64,000 bases of DNA from Pseudomonas fluorescens (GTDB lineage: Bacteria; Pseudomonadota; Gammaproteobacteria; Pseudomonadales; Pseudomonadaceae), in assembly GCF_902497745.1 (NCBI RefSeq), contig NZ_CABVHJ010000005.1, forward strand, positions 124,001 through 188,000. Reading direction: 5' to 3'. Position 1 is the stretch's first letter. Each line of letters begins with the position of its first letter. Both the position numbers and the translations under genes were made by a program. Below are positions 48,311 through 56,863 of the stretch, piece after piece. The notes below the pieces were generated by a model, which saw only the letters and a list, made by a program, of their open reading frames with translations, searched no databases and was not told the DNA's origin.

Positions 48311-48799
48311 TCAGGAAACGGTGAGGGTTTCGTGTTCCTTGTGTACGGTGTGCGTGAAACCTCGCAGGTCTGCGCCTTCAGCCAAGGTCTGGATATCGAC
48401 GAGCATGTAGGGATGACGATCCAATAGACGCATCAGCAGCACCAATGCTTTGGGTGGAAGTAACTCGCCGCGTTCGTAGCGAGAGAATGCGTTATGCCCG
48501 CCACCAGAGAGCAGTTGCACCGTCTCTTTCTGCGTCAGGTGCAATTTGCGTCGAATACGTTTCATCTCGGCGCCGATCATTTGTCTGCCAGCGAGAACCA
48601 GCTCGTCACCGGCATCACAATAACGCTCAGCACTATCGGTGTCGAAATCCCATTCCACTTCACCGCACTTCTGGCACTCCCAACCAGATAAATCGTCTAC
48701 TCGGCGCTCCATGCCTTTGACACTCAGGGTTTCTCCGCGACCCTGGAAATGCCTCATTCCCTCACGTGCACCGCAGCTGACACATTGCTGGGTTTTCAT
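48311..48799 (-). CDS. mqsA: MqsA-family antitoxin / transcriptional repressor
   Basis: A 162-residue antitoxin. The N-terminal zinc domain has CVSC (Cys6, Cys9) and CQKC (Cys42, Cys45). The C-terminal helix-turn-helix domain (about residues 75-150) has the MqsA signature LTQKETVQLLSGGGHNAFSR followed by YERGE and LLDRHP. It neutralises MqsR and binds DNA as a dimer. It is about 30 residues longer than E. coli MqsA, mainly at the C-terminus. The start overlaps the mqsR stop as ATGA, giving the toxin-first order typical of mqsRA. Confidence 0.93.
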   Translation of the reverse strand: MKTQQCVSCGAREGMRHFQGRGETLSVKGMERRVDDLSGWECQKCGEVEWDFDTDSAERYCDAGDELVLAGRQMIGAEMKRIRRKLHLTQKETVQLLSGGGHNAFSRYERGELLPPKALVLLMRLLDRHPYMLVDIQTLAEGADLRGFTHTVHKEHETLTVS

Positions 48800-49107
48800 G
48801 GGTTTTTCTCCTTGAAGGAGATTACCGGTGGGCTGCCGCCGGGGCGGTAGGTCACCTTGATGTAAATCTCCTGATCTCGTGAATTGATGTGATACACGTC
48901 TTGCCAGATTCGATGATCGTCATAAGTAGTCATCGATTTGTACAACATCCTGGTTTGTAGCTCGAAAACGATCTCTAGCATTTCGCTGAGGTTGAAGCCG
49001 AGCTTCTCCGCTGATTTGACCGAAGCTTTGGTGAAAGCTTTTTGACCTAACCGCCTCACCTCAGCCTTGATCACCGCCAGCTCATAATGGGGTGTGTTCT
49101 TTTCCAT
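48796..49107 (-). CDS. mqsR: MqsR-family mRNA interferase toxin
   Basis: A 103-residue RelE-like ribonuclease. Conserved MqsR features are the N-terminal MEKNTPHYEL, the central LYKSMTTYDDHRIWQDVYH containing the catalytic Lys and Gln, IYIKVT with the catalytic Tyr, and the C-terminal ISFKEK. E. coli MqsR cleaves mRNA mainly at GCU. The ATG at 49107 is chosen by family N-termini; a 27-residue upstream extension would run through the operator. All key residues are intact, so an active toxin is expected. Confidence 0.92.
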   Translation of the reverse strand: MEKNTPHYELAVIKAEVRRLGQKAFTKASVKSAEKLGFNLSEMLEIVFELQTRMLYKSMTTYDDHRIWQDVYHINSRDQEIYIKVTYRPGGSPPVISFKEKNP

Positions 49108-49130
49108 AAGAAACCAAAACCCTGTCCCTG

Positions 49131-49153
49131 AAATTACCCTTAAAGGGTAATTT
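49131..49153. promoter_or_regulatory. Palindromic operator upstream of mqsRA
   Basis: AAATTACCCTT (49131-49141) and AAGGGTAATTT (49143-49153) are perfect 11-base arms around a single A, 24 bases before the mqsR start. It is a strong candidate for the MqsA binding site, similar in style to the ACCT...AGGT operators of E. coli mqsRA. Confidence 0.8.
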
Positions 49154-49219
49154 TCACCAATCGAAAATGCCGCTCCATGTGTCTCCAATTGACCCTAGGT
49201 GGTTGCCGTCCTACACGGG

Positions 49220-49261
49220 TCTGACTAACATGTCAGAAAATTCATCCTATGATTGGATGAA
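49220..49261. promoter_or_regulatory. Two inverted repeats upstream of the FadR-type gene
   Basis: TCTGAC/GTCAGA (49220-49225 and 49232-49237) and TTCATCC/GGATGAA (49241-49247 and 49255-49261) are exact inverted repeats. They lie 13 to 54 bases before the regulator start and may be its autoregulatory operators or those of MqsA. Confidence 0.5.
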
Positions 49262-49273
49262 AGGGCGAATCCT

Positions 49274-49933
49274 ATGTCAGACATTTCTCCACTCATCAAA
49301 CGATCCCTGGTCGACCAGGCCTTGGATCAACTCCGTCAGCGCATCAACAGTGGTGCCTGGCAGGTTGGCGAGCGGTTGCCGACCGAACCCGAGCTCTGTG
49401 CCGAGTTGGGCATCAGTCGCAACACCGTGCGCGAAGCCATGCGCGTGCTGGCGTTTTCCGGATTGATCGAGATTCGCCAGGGCGATGGCAGTTACTTGCG
49501 CGCGGTGGTCGATCCGCTCGACACGCTGAAAGCCTTGTCGCGCTGCTCGCTCGATCAGGCGCGGGAAACCCGCCATATCCTCGAAGTCGAAGCGATCGGG
49601 TTGGCAGCATTGCGCCGCACTGACGAAGACCTCGTCGCATTGCGCGAAGCTCTTGGCACCAGCGGCAGTCACTACCACGGCGATCTCGACACCTACATCG
49701 CTTGCGATCTGGTGTTCCACCGTCGCTTGGTCGACGCCGCGCACAACCCGACCCTCAGCGAGTTGTATCGCTATTTCTCCAGCATCGTCGGCGCGCAACT
49801 GCGCCAGACCCTGAACATCGTCCCGCGCCGTCAGGAAGTGTTCGACCTGCACATCGAGTTGCTCGATGCGGTCGAGCAACGCGACCCGGAACGGGCCAAA
49901 GCTTTGTCGAGGCAATTGATCAATGAACCTTGA
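49274..49933 (+). CDS. GntR/FadR-family transcriptional regulator
   Basis: A 219-residue regulator with an N-terminal winged helix-turn-helix (about residues 10-75; LPTEPELCAELGISRNTVRE, then LIEIRQGDGSYL) and a C-terminal FCD ligand-binding domain (about 85-215) with the DxxxxHRRLVDAAHN region and HIELLDAVEQRD carrying the metal-binding residues. It overlaps the start of the CynX/NimT-like transporter gene, so the pair is probably co-transcribed and the regulator controls it. The ATG at 49274 is favoured over a TTG at 49253. Its ligand is unknown. Confidence 0.9.
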   Translation: MSDISPLIKRSLVDQALDQLRQRINSGAWQVGERLPTEPELCAELGISRNTVREAMRVLAFSGLIEIRQGDGSYLRAVVDPLDTLKALSRCSLDQARETRHILEVEAIGLAALRRTDEDLVALREALGTSGSHYHGDLDTYIACDLVFHRRLVDAAHNPTLSELYRYFSSIVGAQLRQTLNIVPRRQEVFDLHIELLDAVEQRDPERAKALSRQLINEP

Positions 49934-51227
49934 AACCGAGAAATCCATGTCCCGCAACGAGATATCCACAACCCCCAAGCGCACGGCAGAACTTGAAGAA
50001 CTGCTGATCGACGCCGAGGCCGATGACGAACAAGTGCAGCAAAGCCATCCGCTGGTGCGTCGGCCGTGGCTGTTGCTGCTGGGTCTGATTCTGGTGGCGC
50101 TGAACCTGCGTCCGGCGCTGTCGAGCATGGCGCCGCTGCTCAGCGACGTTTCCAAAAGCCTTGGATTATCGGCAGCTCAGGCCGGTTTGCTGACTACGTT
50201 GCCGGTGCTCTGCCTGGGGTTGTTCGCCCCGCTGGCGCCGATTCTGGCGCGGCGTTTTGGCGCTGAACGGGTGGTGTTGGGTATTCTGCTGACACTGGCC
50301 GGCGGGATCATTTTGCGCAGTAACTTCGGTGAGATCGGCCTGTTCGCCGGCAGCGTATTGGGCGGCGCGAGCATCGGCATCATCGGTGTTCTGCTGCCGG
50401 GGATCGTCAAGCGCGACTTCGCCAAACACGCCGGCACCATGACCGGCGTGTACACCATGGCGCTGTGTCTGGGCGCAGCGATGGCGGCCGGTTCCAGCGT
50501 GCCGCTGAGTGAACACTTCGGTCACAGCTGGGCGATGGGCCTGGGTTTCTGGGTGATTCCGGCGCTGGTTGCAGCGGTGTTCTGGCTGCCGCAAGTCGGG
50601 CAAAAACATGGCGCGCACAACGTCGCTTATCGTGTGCGCGGTCTGCTGCGTGATCCGCTGGCCTGGTAGGTGACCTTGTACATGGGCCTGCAATCGTCGC
50701 TGGCGTACATCGTGTTCGGCTGGTTGCCGTCGATCCTGATTGGTCGTGGACTGACGCCAACCCAGGCCGGACTGGTGTTGTCCGGTTCGGTGATCATCCA
50801 GCTTGCCAGTTCGTTGGCCGCGCCTTGGCTGGCGACGCGTGGCAAGGATCAGCGTCTGGCGATTGTGGTGGTGATGGCGCTGACCCTCGGCGGTCTGTTC
50901 GGTTGCCTGTATGCACCGATCGAAGGGCTGTGGGGCTGGGCGATTCTGCTGGGTCTGGGGCAGGGCGGTACGTTCAGTCTGGCGTTGACGCTGATTGTGC
51001 TGCGCTCGCGGGACTCGCACGTTGCGGCGAACCTGTCGAGCATGTCTCAGGGCTTCGGTTACACGCTGGCGTCGATGGGGCCGTTCGCGGTCGGCGTGGT
51101 GCATGACTGGACCGGTGGCTGGAATGCCGTGGGATGGATCTTCGGCATCATTGGCACCGGCGCGATCATTGCTGGCCTCGGTGCCGGGCGTGCGTTGTAC
51201 GTGCAAGTGCAAAGCGAGAAGATCTGA
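49923..51227 (+). pseudogene. CynX/NimT-type MFS transporter interrupted by an in-frame amber codon
   Basis: The two halves, 49923-50669 and 50670-51227, are in the same frame and separated only by TAG at 50667-50669. Read through, they give a complete MFS transporter of about 434 residues of the cyanate/nitroimidazole (CynX/NimT) family, with NLRPALSSMAPLL in the first helix region and, across the break, LAW-stop-VTLYMGLQSSLAYIVFGW. Relatives usually have Gln at this position, so a CAG-to-TAG change is the simplest cause. No frameshift or other decay is seen, which suggests a recent mutation or an error in the sequence. As written, the first half has about six helices and would not be a functional transporter. 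Confidence 0.85.
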
Positions 51228-51261
51228 CACTTAACCCTTTTTTGGGGGCAGTGATATCCAA

Positions 51262-51351
51262 TGTGGGAGCGAGCTTGCTCGCGAAGGCGGTGGTTCAGGC
51301 ACAGATCGTGTTGCATGTGCCGGCCTCTTCGCGAGCAAGCTCGCTCCCACA
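51262..51351. repeat. Family A REPIN, 90 bases
   Basis: TGTGGGAGCGAGCTTGCTCG and its complement form the arms, downstream of the interrupted transporter gene. Confidence 0.92.
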
Positions 51352-51465
51352 GTTTTTGGGGCGCCTTTAATATCTTGCGTGGTATTCGGTGTGCGAATGC
51401 CGATAGTGTTTCTACGCATTGCAGATTATGGTGCTGGCACTCTGTACCTATTTTGGAGTTTGCCC

Positions 51466-51936
51466 ATGAGTGAAGCCCACGCCGCGTTGATCACCCGCTT
51501 CTACCAGGCCTTCCAGCGCCTCGATGCCGAAGCCATGGCCGCGTGCTACACCGACGATGTAGTGTTCAGCGACCCGGCCTTCGGCGAACTGCGTGGGCGC
51601 GATGCCGGCGACATGTGGCGCATGCTCACCACTCGGGCCAAGGATTTCTCGCTGACCTTCGACAACGTCCGCGCCGATGAGCGCAGCGGCGGCGCGCATT
51701 GGGTCGCGACCTACCTGTTCAGCCAGACCGGCAACATCGTCATCAACGATATCCAGGCCCGTTTCGTGTTTCGTGACGGCAAGATCTGCGAGCACCACGA
51801 CCACTTCGATCTGTGGCGCTGGTCACGTCAGGCGCTGGGTTTCAAAGGCCTGCTGCTGGGCTGGACGCCGTTGGTGCGCAACGCTGTACGTGCGCAGGCG
51901 TTGAAGGGACTGAAGGCATTTCAGGCCGGTCGCTGA
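51466..51936 (+). CDS. NTF2-like (SnoaL-type) protein
   Basis: A 156-residue protein with the NTF2-like fold: helices ALITRFYQAFQRLDAEAMAACY, then DDVVFSDPAFGELRGRDAGDMW and paired strands ending in ICEHHDHFDLWRW. Such proteins are polyketide-cyclase-like or ketosteroid-isomerase-like; the substrate cannot be inferred. The ATG at 51466 has GGAG seven bases upstream; a longer open frame from 51379 lacks similarity. It is followed 39 bases later by the GIY-YIG gene on the same strand. Confidence 0.82.
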   Translation: MSEAHAALITRFYQAFQRLDAEAMAACYTDDVVFSDPAFGELRGRDAGDMWRMLTTRAKDFSLTFDNVRADERSGGAHWVATYLFSQTGNIVINDIQARFVFRDGKICEHHDHFDLWRWSRQALGFKGLLLGWTPLVRNAVRAQALKGLKAFQAGR

Positions 51937-51975
51937 TAAGATCGCCGCCTGTTTCCTACACGTCTTGATCCCGAA

Positions 51976-52278
51976 GTGACCAGCCTTAGCGAAAAAACTG
52001 TCGATGTGGCCGAACCCGTGAGCAAGTCCTGGTTCGTCTACCTCGTTCGCGCCGCCAATGGTTCGTTGTACTGCGGGATCAGCGACGACCCGGTGCGTCG
52101 TTTCGCCAAGCATCAAAGCGGCAAAGGCGCACGGTTCTTCCTCTCCAGCCCGGCGATGGCGCTGGTTTATACCGAACTGTGCCGCGACAAGAGCGATGCA
52201 CTGCGCCAGGAACGCTTGATCAAAAAACTCAGAAAGAGCGCCAAGGAATGTCTGGTCGCGTCTTATCAATCTGACTGA
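51976..52278 (+). CDS. GIY-YIG nuclease-domain protein (UPF0213/YhbQ-like)
   Basis: A 100-residue single-domain protein. The GIY-YIG-type core reads [21 protein letters not shown] followed by [10 protein letters not shown] and a conserved Glu in [10 protein letters not shown]. Related YhbQ/UPF0213 proteins are small DNA endonucleases of uncertain role. It starts at GTG 51976; a GTG at 52018, giving a protein of 86 residues, is also possible because the first 14 residues are not conserved in such proteins. It lies between the NTF2-like and GST genes. Confidence 0.88.
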   Translation: MTSLSEKTVDVAEPVSKSWFVYLVRAANGSLYCGISDDPVRRFAKHQSGKGARFFLSSPAMALVYTELCRDKSDALRQERLIKKLRKSAKECLVASYQSD

Positions 52279-52362
52279 TTGGTTCCCATCAGGCAGATCT
52301 GTAGGCTGCTAAGCAAATGCGCGCTAAGCTGCCGGCTCACTATCTGAGCGGCGGAGCCGAGC

Positions 52363-53298
52363 ATGTCCGAGTTGATTCTCCACCATTACCCGACCTCTCC
52401 ATTTGCCGAGAAGGCCCGTCTGCTACTGGGCTTCAAAGGCTTGTCGTGGCGCTCGGTGCACATCTCGCCGGTGATGCCGAAACCGGATCTGACCGCGCTG
52501 ACGGGTGGCTACCGCAAGACACCGGTGCTGCAGATTGGCGCTGACATCTATTGCGACACTTCGCTGATCGCCCGTCGCCTGGAGCAGGAAAAGGCCTTGC
52601 CGGCGTTCTTTCCCGAAGGTCAGGAATTTACCGCTGCCAGTTTTGCCACTTGGGCTGATTCGGTGGTGTTTCAGCATGCGGTGAGTCTGGTGTTCCAGCC
52701 GGAATCGGTCGCCGTGCGTTTCGCCAAGCTGCCGCCGGAAGCGATCAAAGCTTTTATCGCCGACCGCGCCGGTCTGTTCAGTGGTGGCAGCGCCACGCGT
52801 TTGTCTGCCGAACAAGCCAAGCATCAGTGGCCGACCATCATGGCGCGGCTGGAGCAGCAGTTGCAGCGCGAGCAAGGCGACTTCCTGTTCGGCGACCCGT
52901 CGATTGCCGACTTTGCATTGGCGCATCCCATGTGGTTCCTGAAAGCGACTCACGTCACGGCTCTACTGGTGGATGAGTATCCGGCGGTTGCAGCCTGGTT
53001 GGGCCGAGTCCTGGGCTTTGGCCATGGCGCGGCGAGTGCGATGACCTCGGAGGAGGCGCTGGAGGTTGCACGCAACGCGACACCGGCGGCATTGCCGGAT
53101 GAGCAGTTTATTGATCCGAATGGATTCAAGGCTGGCCAGCAAGTGGCGATTGCCGCGACGGATTACGGGGTTGATCCGGTGGTGGGTGAGTTGCTGTTTG
53201 CCGGCAGCGAAGAGTTGATCATTCGGCGCGAAGACGAGCGTGGCGGTGTGGTGCATGTGCACTTCCCGCGTTTTGGTTTCCGCATCGAAGCCCGCTAA
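52363..53298 (+). CDS. Glutathione S-transferase family protein with C-terminal extension
   Basis: A 311-residue protein. The thioredoxin-like N-domain (about residues 1-80, LHHYPTSPFAEKARLLLG and GGYRKTPVLQIGADIYCDT) and the all-helical C-domain (about 90-225) are GST-like. About 80 residues follow beyond the usual end, containing DYGVDPVVGELLFAGSEELI and a beta-rich finish. No catalytic residue can be assigned; glutathione binding is inferred from the cis-Pro region TPVLQ. The extension probably forms an extra domain. Confidence 0.82.
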   Translation: MSELILHHYPTSPFAEKARLLLGFKGLSWRSVHISPVMPKPDLTALTGGYRKTPVLQIGADIYCDTSLIARRLEQEKALPAFFPEGQEFTAASFATWADSVVFQHAVSLVFQPESVAVRFAKLPPEAIKAFIADRAGLFSGGSATRLSAEQAKHQWPTIMARLEQQLQREQGDFLFGDPSIADFALAHPMWFLKATHVTALLVDEYPAVAAWLGRVLGFGHGAASAMTSEEALEVARNATPAALPDEQFIDPNGFKAGQQVAIAATDYGVDPVVGELLFAGSEELIIRREDERGGVVHVHFPRFGFRIEAR

Positions 53299-53301
53299 AA
53301 G

Positions 53302-53378
53302 CAAAAGATCGCAGCCTGCGGCAGCTCCTACACAAATCTCATGTAGGAGCCGCCGCAGGCTGCGATCTTTTGATCTTT
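53302..53378. repeat. Family B REP pair, tail-to-tail
   Basis: AAAAGATCGCAGCCTGCGGC...CTCCTACA and its inverted partner TGTAGGAGCCGCCGCAGGCT lie between the convergent GST and glutaredoxin-like genes. Confidence 0.88.
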
Positions 53379-53381
53379 TCT

Positions 53382-53732
53382 TTACTTAAGGGCGGCGAGA
53401 ATCTCGTCCGGGTCAAATCCGCGAATCAACGTGCCGTTGACGTCGATCAACGGAATCCCGCGCCCACCTAATGCCTCGTACGCCTTGCGCGCCTCGGCAT
53501 CCTTCTCGATGTCGAACTCCTTGAAGGGAATGCCCTTGCTGTCGAGAAAGCGTTTGGTCTGCTTGCAGTAGCCGCACCAGTCGGTGGCGTAGAGCACGAC
53601 GTTGGCTTGGGCCCGCGTCTGCTCCGAGACCATTTGCGACGGATTGAACACCCGCTCGATCTTGCCCCAGTTCTGATAGACCACGACCACCAGCAGAACC
53701 AGCGCGACCTTCTTCAGCACATTGCCGAGCAT
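53382..53732 (-). CDS. Membrane-anchored glutaredoxin-like protein
   Basis: A 116-residue protein with an N-terminal hydrophobic helix (about residues 6-22) followed by a glutaredoxin-fold domain with the redox motif CGYC in ATDWCGYCKQTKRFLD, the cis-Pro GIPL and the helix after DPDEIL. The anchor suggests that the thiol domain sits at the membrane, more likely in the periplasm; orientation is inferred. The start overlaps the stop of ndpA as ATGA, so it is co-translated with ndpA. Confidence 0.85.
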   Translation of the reverse strand: MLGNVLKKVALVLLVVVVYQNWGKIERVFNPSQMVSEQTRAQANVVLYATDWCGYCKQTKRFLDSKGIPFKEFDIEKDAEARKAYEALGGRGIPLIDVNGTLIRGFDPDEILAALK

Positions 53733-54736
53733 CAGTTACGCCGCTTCAGCTGATCGGTGAGCGAGGTTGGCAGGCCCTTGATTACCAGAGTGCCAGCTTC
53801 TTCGTCGTATTCGATCTTCGAGCCCAGCAAATGCGCTTCAAAGCTGATCGACAGGCCTTCGGCGCGGCCGGTGAATCGACGGAATTGATTCAGGGTGCGT
53901 TTGTCCGCCGGAATCTCCGGCGACAGGCCGTAATCCTTGTTGCGGATGTGATCGTAAAAGGCTTTCGGGCGCTCTTCGTCGATCAGCTCGGACAGTTCTT
54001 CCAGACCCATCGGTTCGCCGAGCTTGGCCTGGCTGCTGGCGTAATCGACCAGGGTCTTGGTTTTCTCGCGGGCGGATTCTTCCGGCAGGTCTTCGCTCTC
54101 GACGAAGTCACTGAAGGCCTTGAGCAGTGTGCGGGTCTCGCCCGGGCCGTCGACGCCTTCCTGGCAACCGATGAAGTCGCGGAAGTACTCCGAAACCTTT
54201 TTGCCGTTCTTGCCTTTGATGAACGAGATGTACTGCTTGGATTGCTTGTTGTTCTGCCACTCTGAGACGTTGATCCGCGCCGCCAGGTGCAACTGACCGA
54301 GGTCGAGGTGGCGCGACGGGGTCACGTCCAGTTCATCGGTCACTGCCACGCCTTCGCTGTGGTGCAGCAGGGCGATGGCCAGGTAATCGGTCATGCCTTG
54401 CTGATAGTGGGCGAACAGCACATGGCCGCCGACCGACAGGTTCGATTCTTCCATCAGCTTTTGCAAGTGCTCGACCGCGACCTTGCTGAACGCGGTGAAG
54501 TCCTTGCCGCCCTCCATGTATTCCTTCAGCCAGCCGCTGAACGGGAACGCGCCGGACTCCGGATGGAACAGACCCCAGGCTTTGCCCTGTTTGGCGTTGT
54601 AGCTCTCGTTGAGGTCGGCGAGCATGTTCTCGATGGCTGCAGACTCGGCCAGTTCCGTGTCACGGGCGTGCAGAACTGCGGGCGTGCCGTCGGGTTTTTT
54701 GTCGATCAGGTGGACGATGCAATGACGGATCGGCAT
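53732..54736 (-). CDS. ndpA: Nucleoid-associated protein NdpA/YejK
   Basis: A 334-residue nucleoid-associated protein of the YejK/NdpA family, which binds DNA and topoisomerases. The family start [17 protein letters not shown] is used (ATG 54736, GAGAAG upstream), and [19 protein letters not shown] and [23 protein letters not shown] segments occur as expected. It is followed by the overlapping glutaredoxin-like gene and is divergent from an HU gene across 395 bases, so two nucleoid proteins share a control region. Confidence 0.92.
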   Translation of the reverse strand: MPIRHCIVHLIDKKPDGTPAVLHARDTELAESAAIENMLADLNESYNAKQGKAWGLFHPESGAFPFSGWLKEYMEGGKDFTAFSKVAVEHLQKLMEESNLSVGGHVLFAHYQQGMTDYLAIALLHHSEGVAVTDELDVTPSRHLDLGQLHLAARINVSEWQNNKQSKQYISFIKGKNGKKVSEYFRDFIGCQEGVDGPGETRTLLKAFSDFVESEDLPEESAREKTKTLVDYASSQAKLGEPMGLEELSELIDEERPKAFYDHIRNKDYGLSPEIPADKRTLNQFRRFTGRAEGLSISFEAHLLGSKIEYDEEAGTLVIKGLPTSLTDQLKRRN

Positions 54737-55131
54737 GGGCTTCTCGGCTGTTGGAAGGGAGGAGGGCGGGCTCCCCCGAAAAAGCGCCCAGTGTACCGCA
54801 ACCACTGGTTTTGGCGCGGGTTGTAGGGCAAAACCGGGGCGTGCCCTGGCGCTTATGCAGTTTTTTACCGATTTAGCGCAATAAAGCTGACCAAATGGGT
54901 AGCTAGAGGCGGATATTTCCCCGGCTCTGTGCTAGTTTTGCCCGGTCTTACGCGAAGTCACTGCGTTAAGCGTGCAATCAGCATTTGTCAGGTCGAACCA
55001 AACCCTGATTTCGGTATCTATAACCCGACTCGTCGTGGTTATCGCCGAGGGTGCCAGATCCAGAAGATCGGGCTCGATGGCTGACACTGCACTCTGCAAT
55101 CCATATGAATTTGATAGGGAAGGAACACTAC
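54737..55131. other. Divergent control region between ndpA and the HU gene
   Basis: No gene is seen. It contains a possible extended -10 (TCTATAACC near 55016-55024) for the HU gene, an imperfect inverted repeat CTTACGC...GCGTTAAG near 54948-54970, and AAGGAA before the HU start. Confidence 0.45.
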
Positions 55132-55413
55132 ATGGCTCTTACTAAAGACCAACTGATCGCCGACATCGCTGAAGCTATCGACGCGCCGAAAACCACCGCG
55201 CGTAACGCTCTGGACCAACTGGGCCAAATCGTTGCCGATCAGCTGGAAAACGGCGGCGAAATCACCTTGCCAGGTATCGGCAAGCTGAAAGTGACCGAGC
55301 GTCCTGCCCGCACTGGCCGTAACCCTTCGACTGGCGCTGCCATCGAAATCCCTGCAAAGAAAGTGATCAAGCTGGTTGTGGCCAAAGGCCTGACCGACGC
55401 TGTGAACAAGTAA
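55132..55413 (+). CDS. HU-family DNA-binding protein
   Basis: A 93-residue histone-like protein. It begins MALTKDQLIADIAEAIDAPK, with the HU/IHF core and the DNA-binding beta-arm around GIGKLKVTERPARTGRNPST followed by the Lys-rich end. The start at 55132 has AAGGAA upstream. It binds and bends DNA without strong sequence preference. Several HU paralogues (hupA, hupB, hupN) exist in Pseudomonas; hupN next to ndpA is possible but not certain. It ends in a strong terminator. Confidence 0.92.
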   Translation: MALTKDQLIADIAEAIDAPKTTARNALDQLGQIVADQLENGGEITLPGIGKLKVTERPARTGRNPSTGAAIEIPAKKVIKLVVAKGLTDAVNK

Positions 55414-55424
55414 GACGCAGCGAT

Positions 55425-55465
55425 AAAAAAACCGTGCTCCGGAGTGATCCGGGCACGGTTTTTTT
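55425..55465 (+). terminator. Rho-independent terminator of the HU gene
   Basis: AACCGTGC and GCACGGTT form the stem (loop containing TCCGGAGTGATCCGG, itself able to pair), followed by TTTTTTT. Confidence 0.92.
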
Positions 55466-55498
55466 GTGTCTGCGATTTGGCGAGGAATAACACCGCCT

Positions 55499-55593
55499 TG
55501 TAGGAGCTGTCGAGTGAAACGAGGCTGCGATCTTTTGATCTTGTTCTTCACAGGATCAAGATCAAAAGATCGCAGCGTGCCGCAGCTCCTACA
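55499..55593. repeat. Family B REP pair
   Basis: TGTAGGAGCTG...AGGCTGCGATCTTTTGATC and the complementary right arm ending GCAGCTCCTACA are separated by a short core. The left arm has substitutions (TCGAGTGAAACGAGG). Confidence 0.85.
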
Positions 55594-55611
55594 GGGGCAT
55601 CTGCGCAGCTA

Positions 55612-56631
55612 TCAGCGAACCCAGCGCTCGCGGCGCCAGATCTGCTGCTCGGACTTGGTCTGGAAGGTCCAGGCCACAAAGCGGCTCTGCTTCTGCCCTT
55701 GAGACATCTCCACGACCTGGCTTTCCAGCACGCCGGCCTTTTTCAGCGCGGTTTCGATAGCCGGCAGGTTTGACGCTTTCGACACTAAGGTGCTGAACCA
55801 CAGCACCTTATGCTGGAAGTTCGCACTCTCGGCGATCAATTGCGTCACGAAGCGCGCTTCACCGCCTTCACACCACAGCTCAGCCGACTGACCGCCGAAG
55901 TTCAGCACTGGCAGTTTACGTTTCGGGTCGGCCTTGCCCAGCGCACGCCATTTGCGCTCGCTGCCCTTGGTCGCTTCATCCATCGAAGCGTGGAACGGCG
56001 GATTGCACATGGTCAGGTCAAAGCGCTCGCCCGGTTCCAGCAAGCCGATCAGGATGTGCTTGCGGTTTTCCTGCTGGCGCAGCTGGATGACCTTGCTCAG
56101 ATCGTTGGACTGGACGATGGCACGGGCGGCAGCCACGGCGGTCGGATCGATCTCCGAGCCAAGGAAGTGCCAGCGGTATTCGCTGTTGCCGATCAGCGGA
56201 TACACGCAGTTGGCGCCCATGCCGATGTCCAGCACGTTGACGATCGCGCCACGCGGGACCTTGCCGTCATTCATGCTCGCCAGCAAATCGGCGAGGAAAT
56301 GCACGTAATCGGCACGGCCCGGCACCGGTGGGCAGAGGTAATCCGCCGGAATGTCCCAATGCTGGATGCCATAAAACGACTTGAGCAGCGCCCGGTTGAA
56401 CACGCGCACCGCATCGGGGCTGGCGAAGTCGATGCTTTCCTTGCCGTACGGGTTGGTGATCACAAACTTCGCCAGTTCCGGCGTGGTCTTGATCAGCGCC
56501 GGGAAGTCGTAACGACCCTGATGGCGATTGCGCGGGTGCAGGCTGGCCTTTTCACGCGGCTCGACGGTCTTGGCCGGGGTCGCGGAGTCAGGCTTCTTGC
56601 GCGCAGGTTTGGGTGTGCGGGGGGCGTTCAT
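55612..56631 (-). CDS. rlmF: 23S rRNA adenine(1618)-N6-methyltransferase RlmF
   Basis: A 339-residue S-adenosylmethionine-dependent RNA methyltransferase. The N-terminal basic region starts [30 protein letters not shown] is the RlmF signature. The cofactor loop [13 protein letters not shown] and the N6-adenine catalytic motif NPPFHAS follow. It modifies A1618 of 23S rRNA. The ATG at 56631 is the family start; a 16-residue upstream extension is unlikely. It is a single gene between two repeat elements. Confidence 0.94.
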   Translation of the reverse strand: MNAPRTPKPARKKPDSATPAKTVEPREKASLHPRNRHQGRYDFPALIKTTPELAKFVITNPYGKESIDFASPDAVRVFNRALLKSFYGIQHWDIPADYLCPPVPGRADYVHFLADLLASMNDGKVPRGAIVNVLDIGMGANCVYPLIGNSEYRWHFLGSEIDPTAVAAARAIVQSNDLSKVIQLRQQENRKHILIGLLEPGERFDLTMCNPPFHASMDEATKGSERKWRALGKADPKRKLPVLNFGGQSAELWCEGGEARFVTQLIAESANFQHKVLWFSTLVSKASNLPAIETALKKAGVLESQVVEMSQGQKQSRFVAWTFQTKSEQQIWRRERWVR

Positions 56632-56703
56632 GGGCGTGGTCGATTCGGGTATGGCTGAAAGTGGCGGGTATTGTCCCACATCTCAAGGCAACACCGTTCA
56701 AAC

Positions 56704-56793
56704 TGTGGGAGCGAGCCTGCTCGCGAAGGCGGTTTCACATCCAGCGGATGTGTCGACTGACATACCGCTTTCGCGAGCAGGCTCGCTCCCACA
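56704..56793. repeat. Family A REPIN, 90 bases
   Basis: TGTGGGAGCGAGCCTGCTCG and its complement form the arms, between rlmF and the valS terminator. Confidence 0.92.
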
Positions 56794-56816
56794 GGGGATT
56801 TGTGGTGATCAGGAAT

Positions 56817-56849
56817 AAAAAAGGGAGGCCACCAGGGCCTCCCTTTTTT
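56817..56849 (-). terminator. Rho-independent terminator of valS
   Basis: AAAAAGGGAGGCC and GGCCTCCCTTTTTT make a long stem with loop ACCAG. On the minus strand it is followed by TTTTT. Confidence 0.9.
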
Positions 56850-56863
56850 ATTGCGATTTACCG

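Noticed and set aside
49923..50669. First half of the CynX/NimT-type gene as a genuine short transporter.
   Set aside because: It ends inside the protein at a position where relatives continue, and the following frame supplies exactly the missing half.
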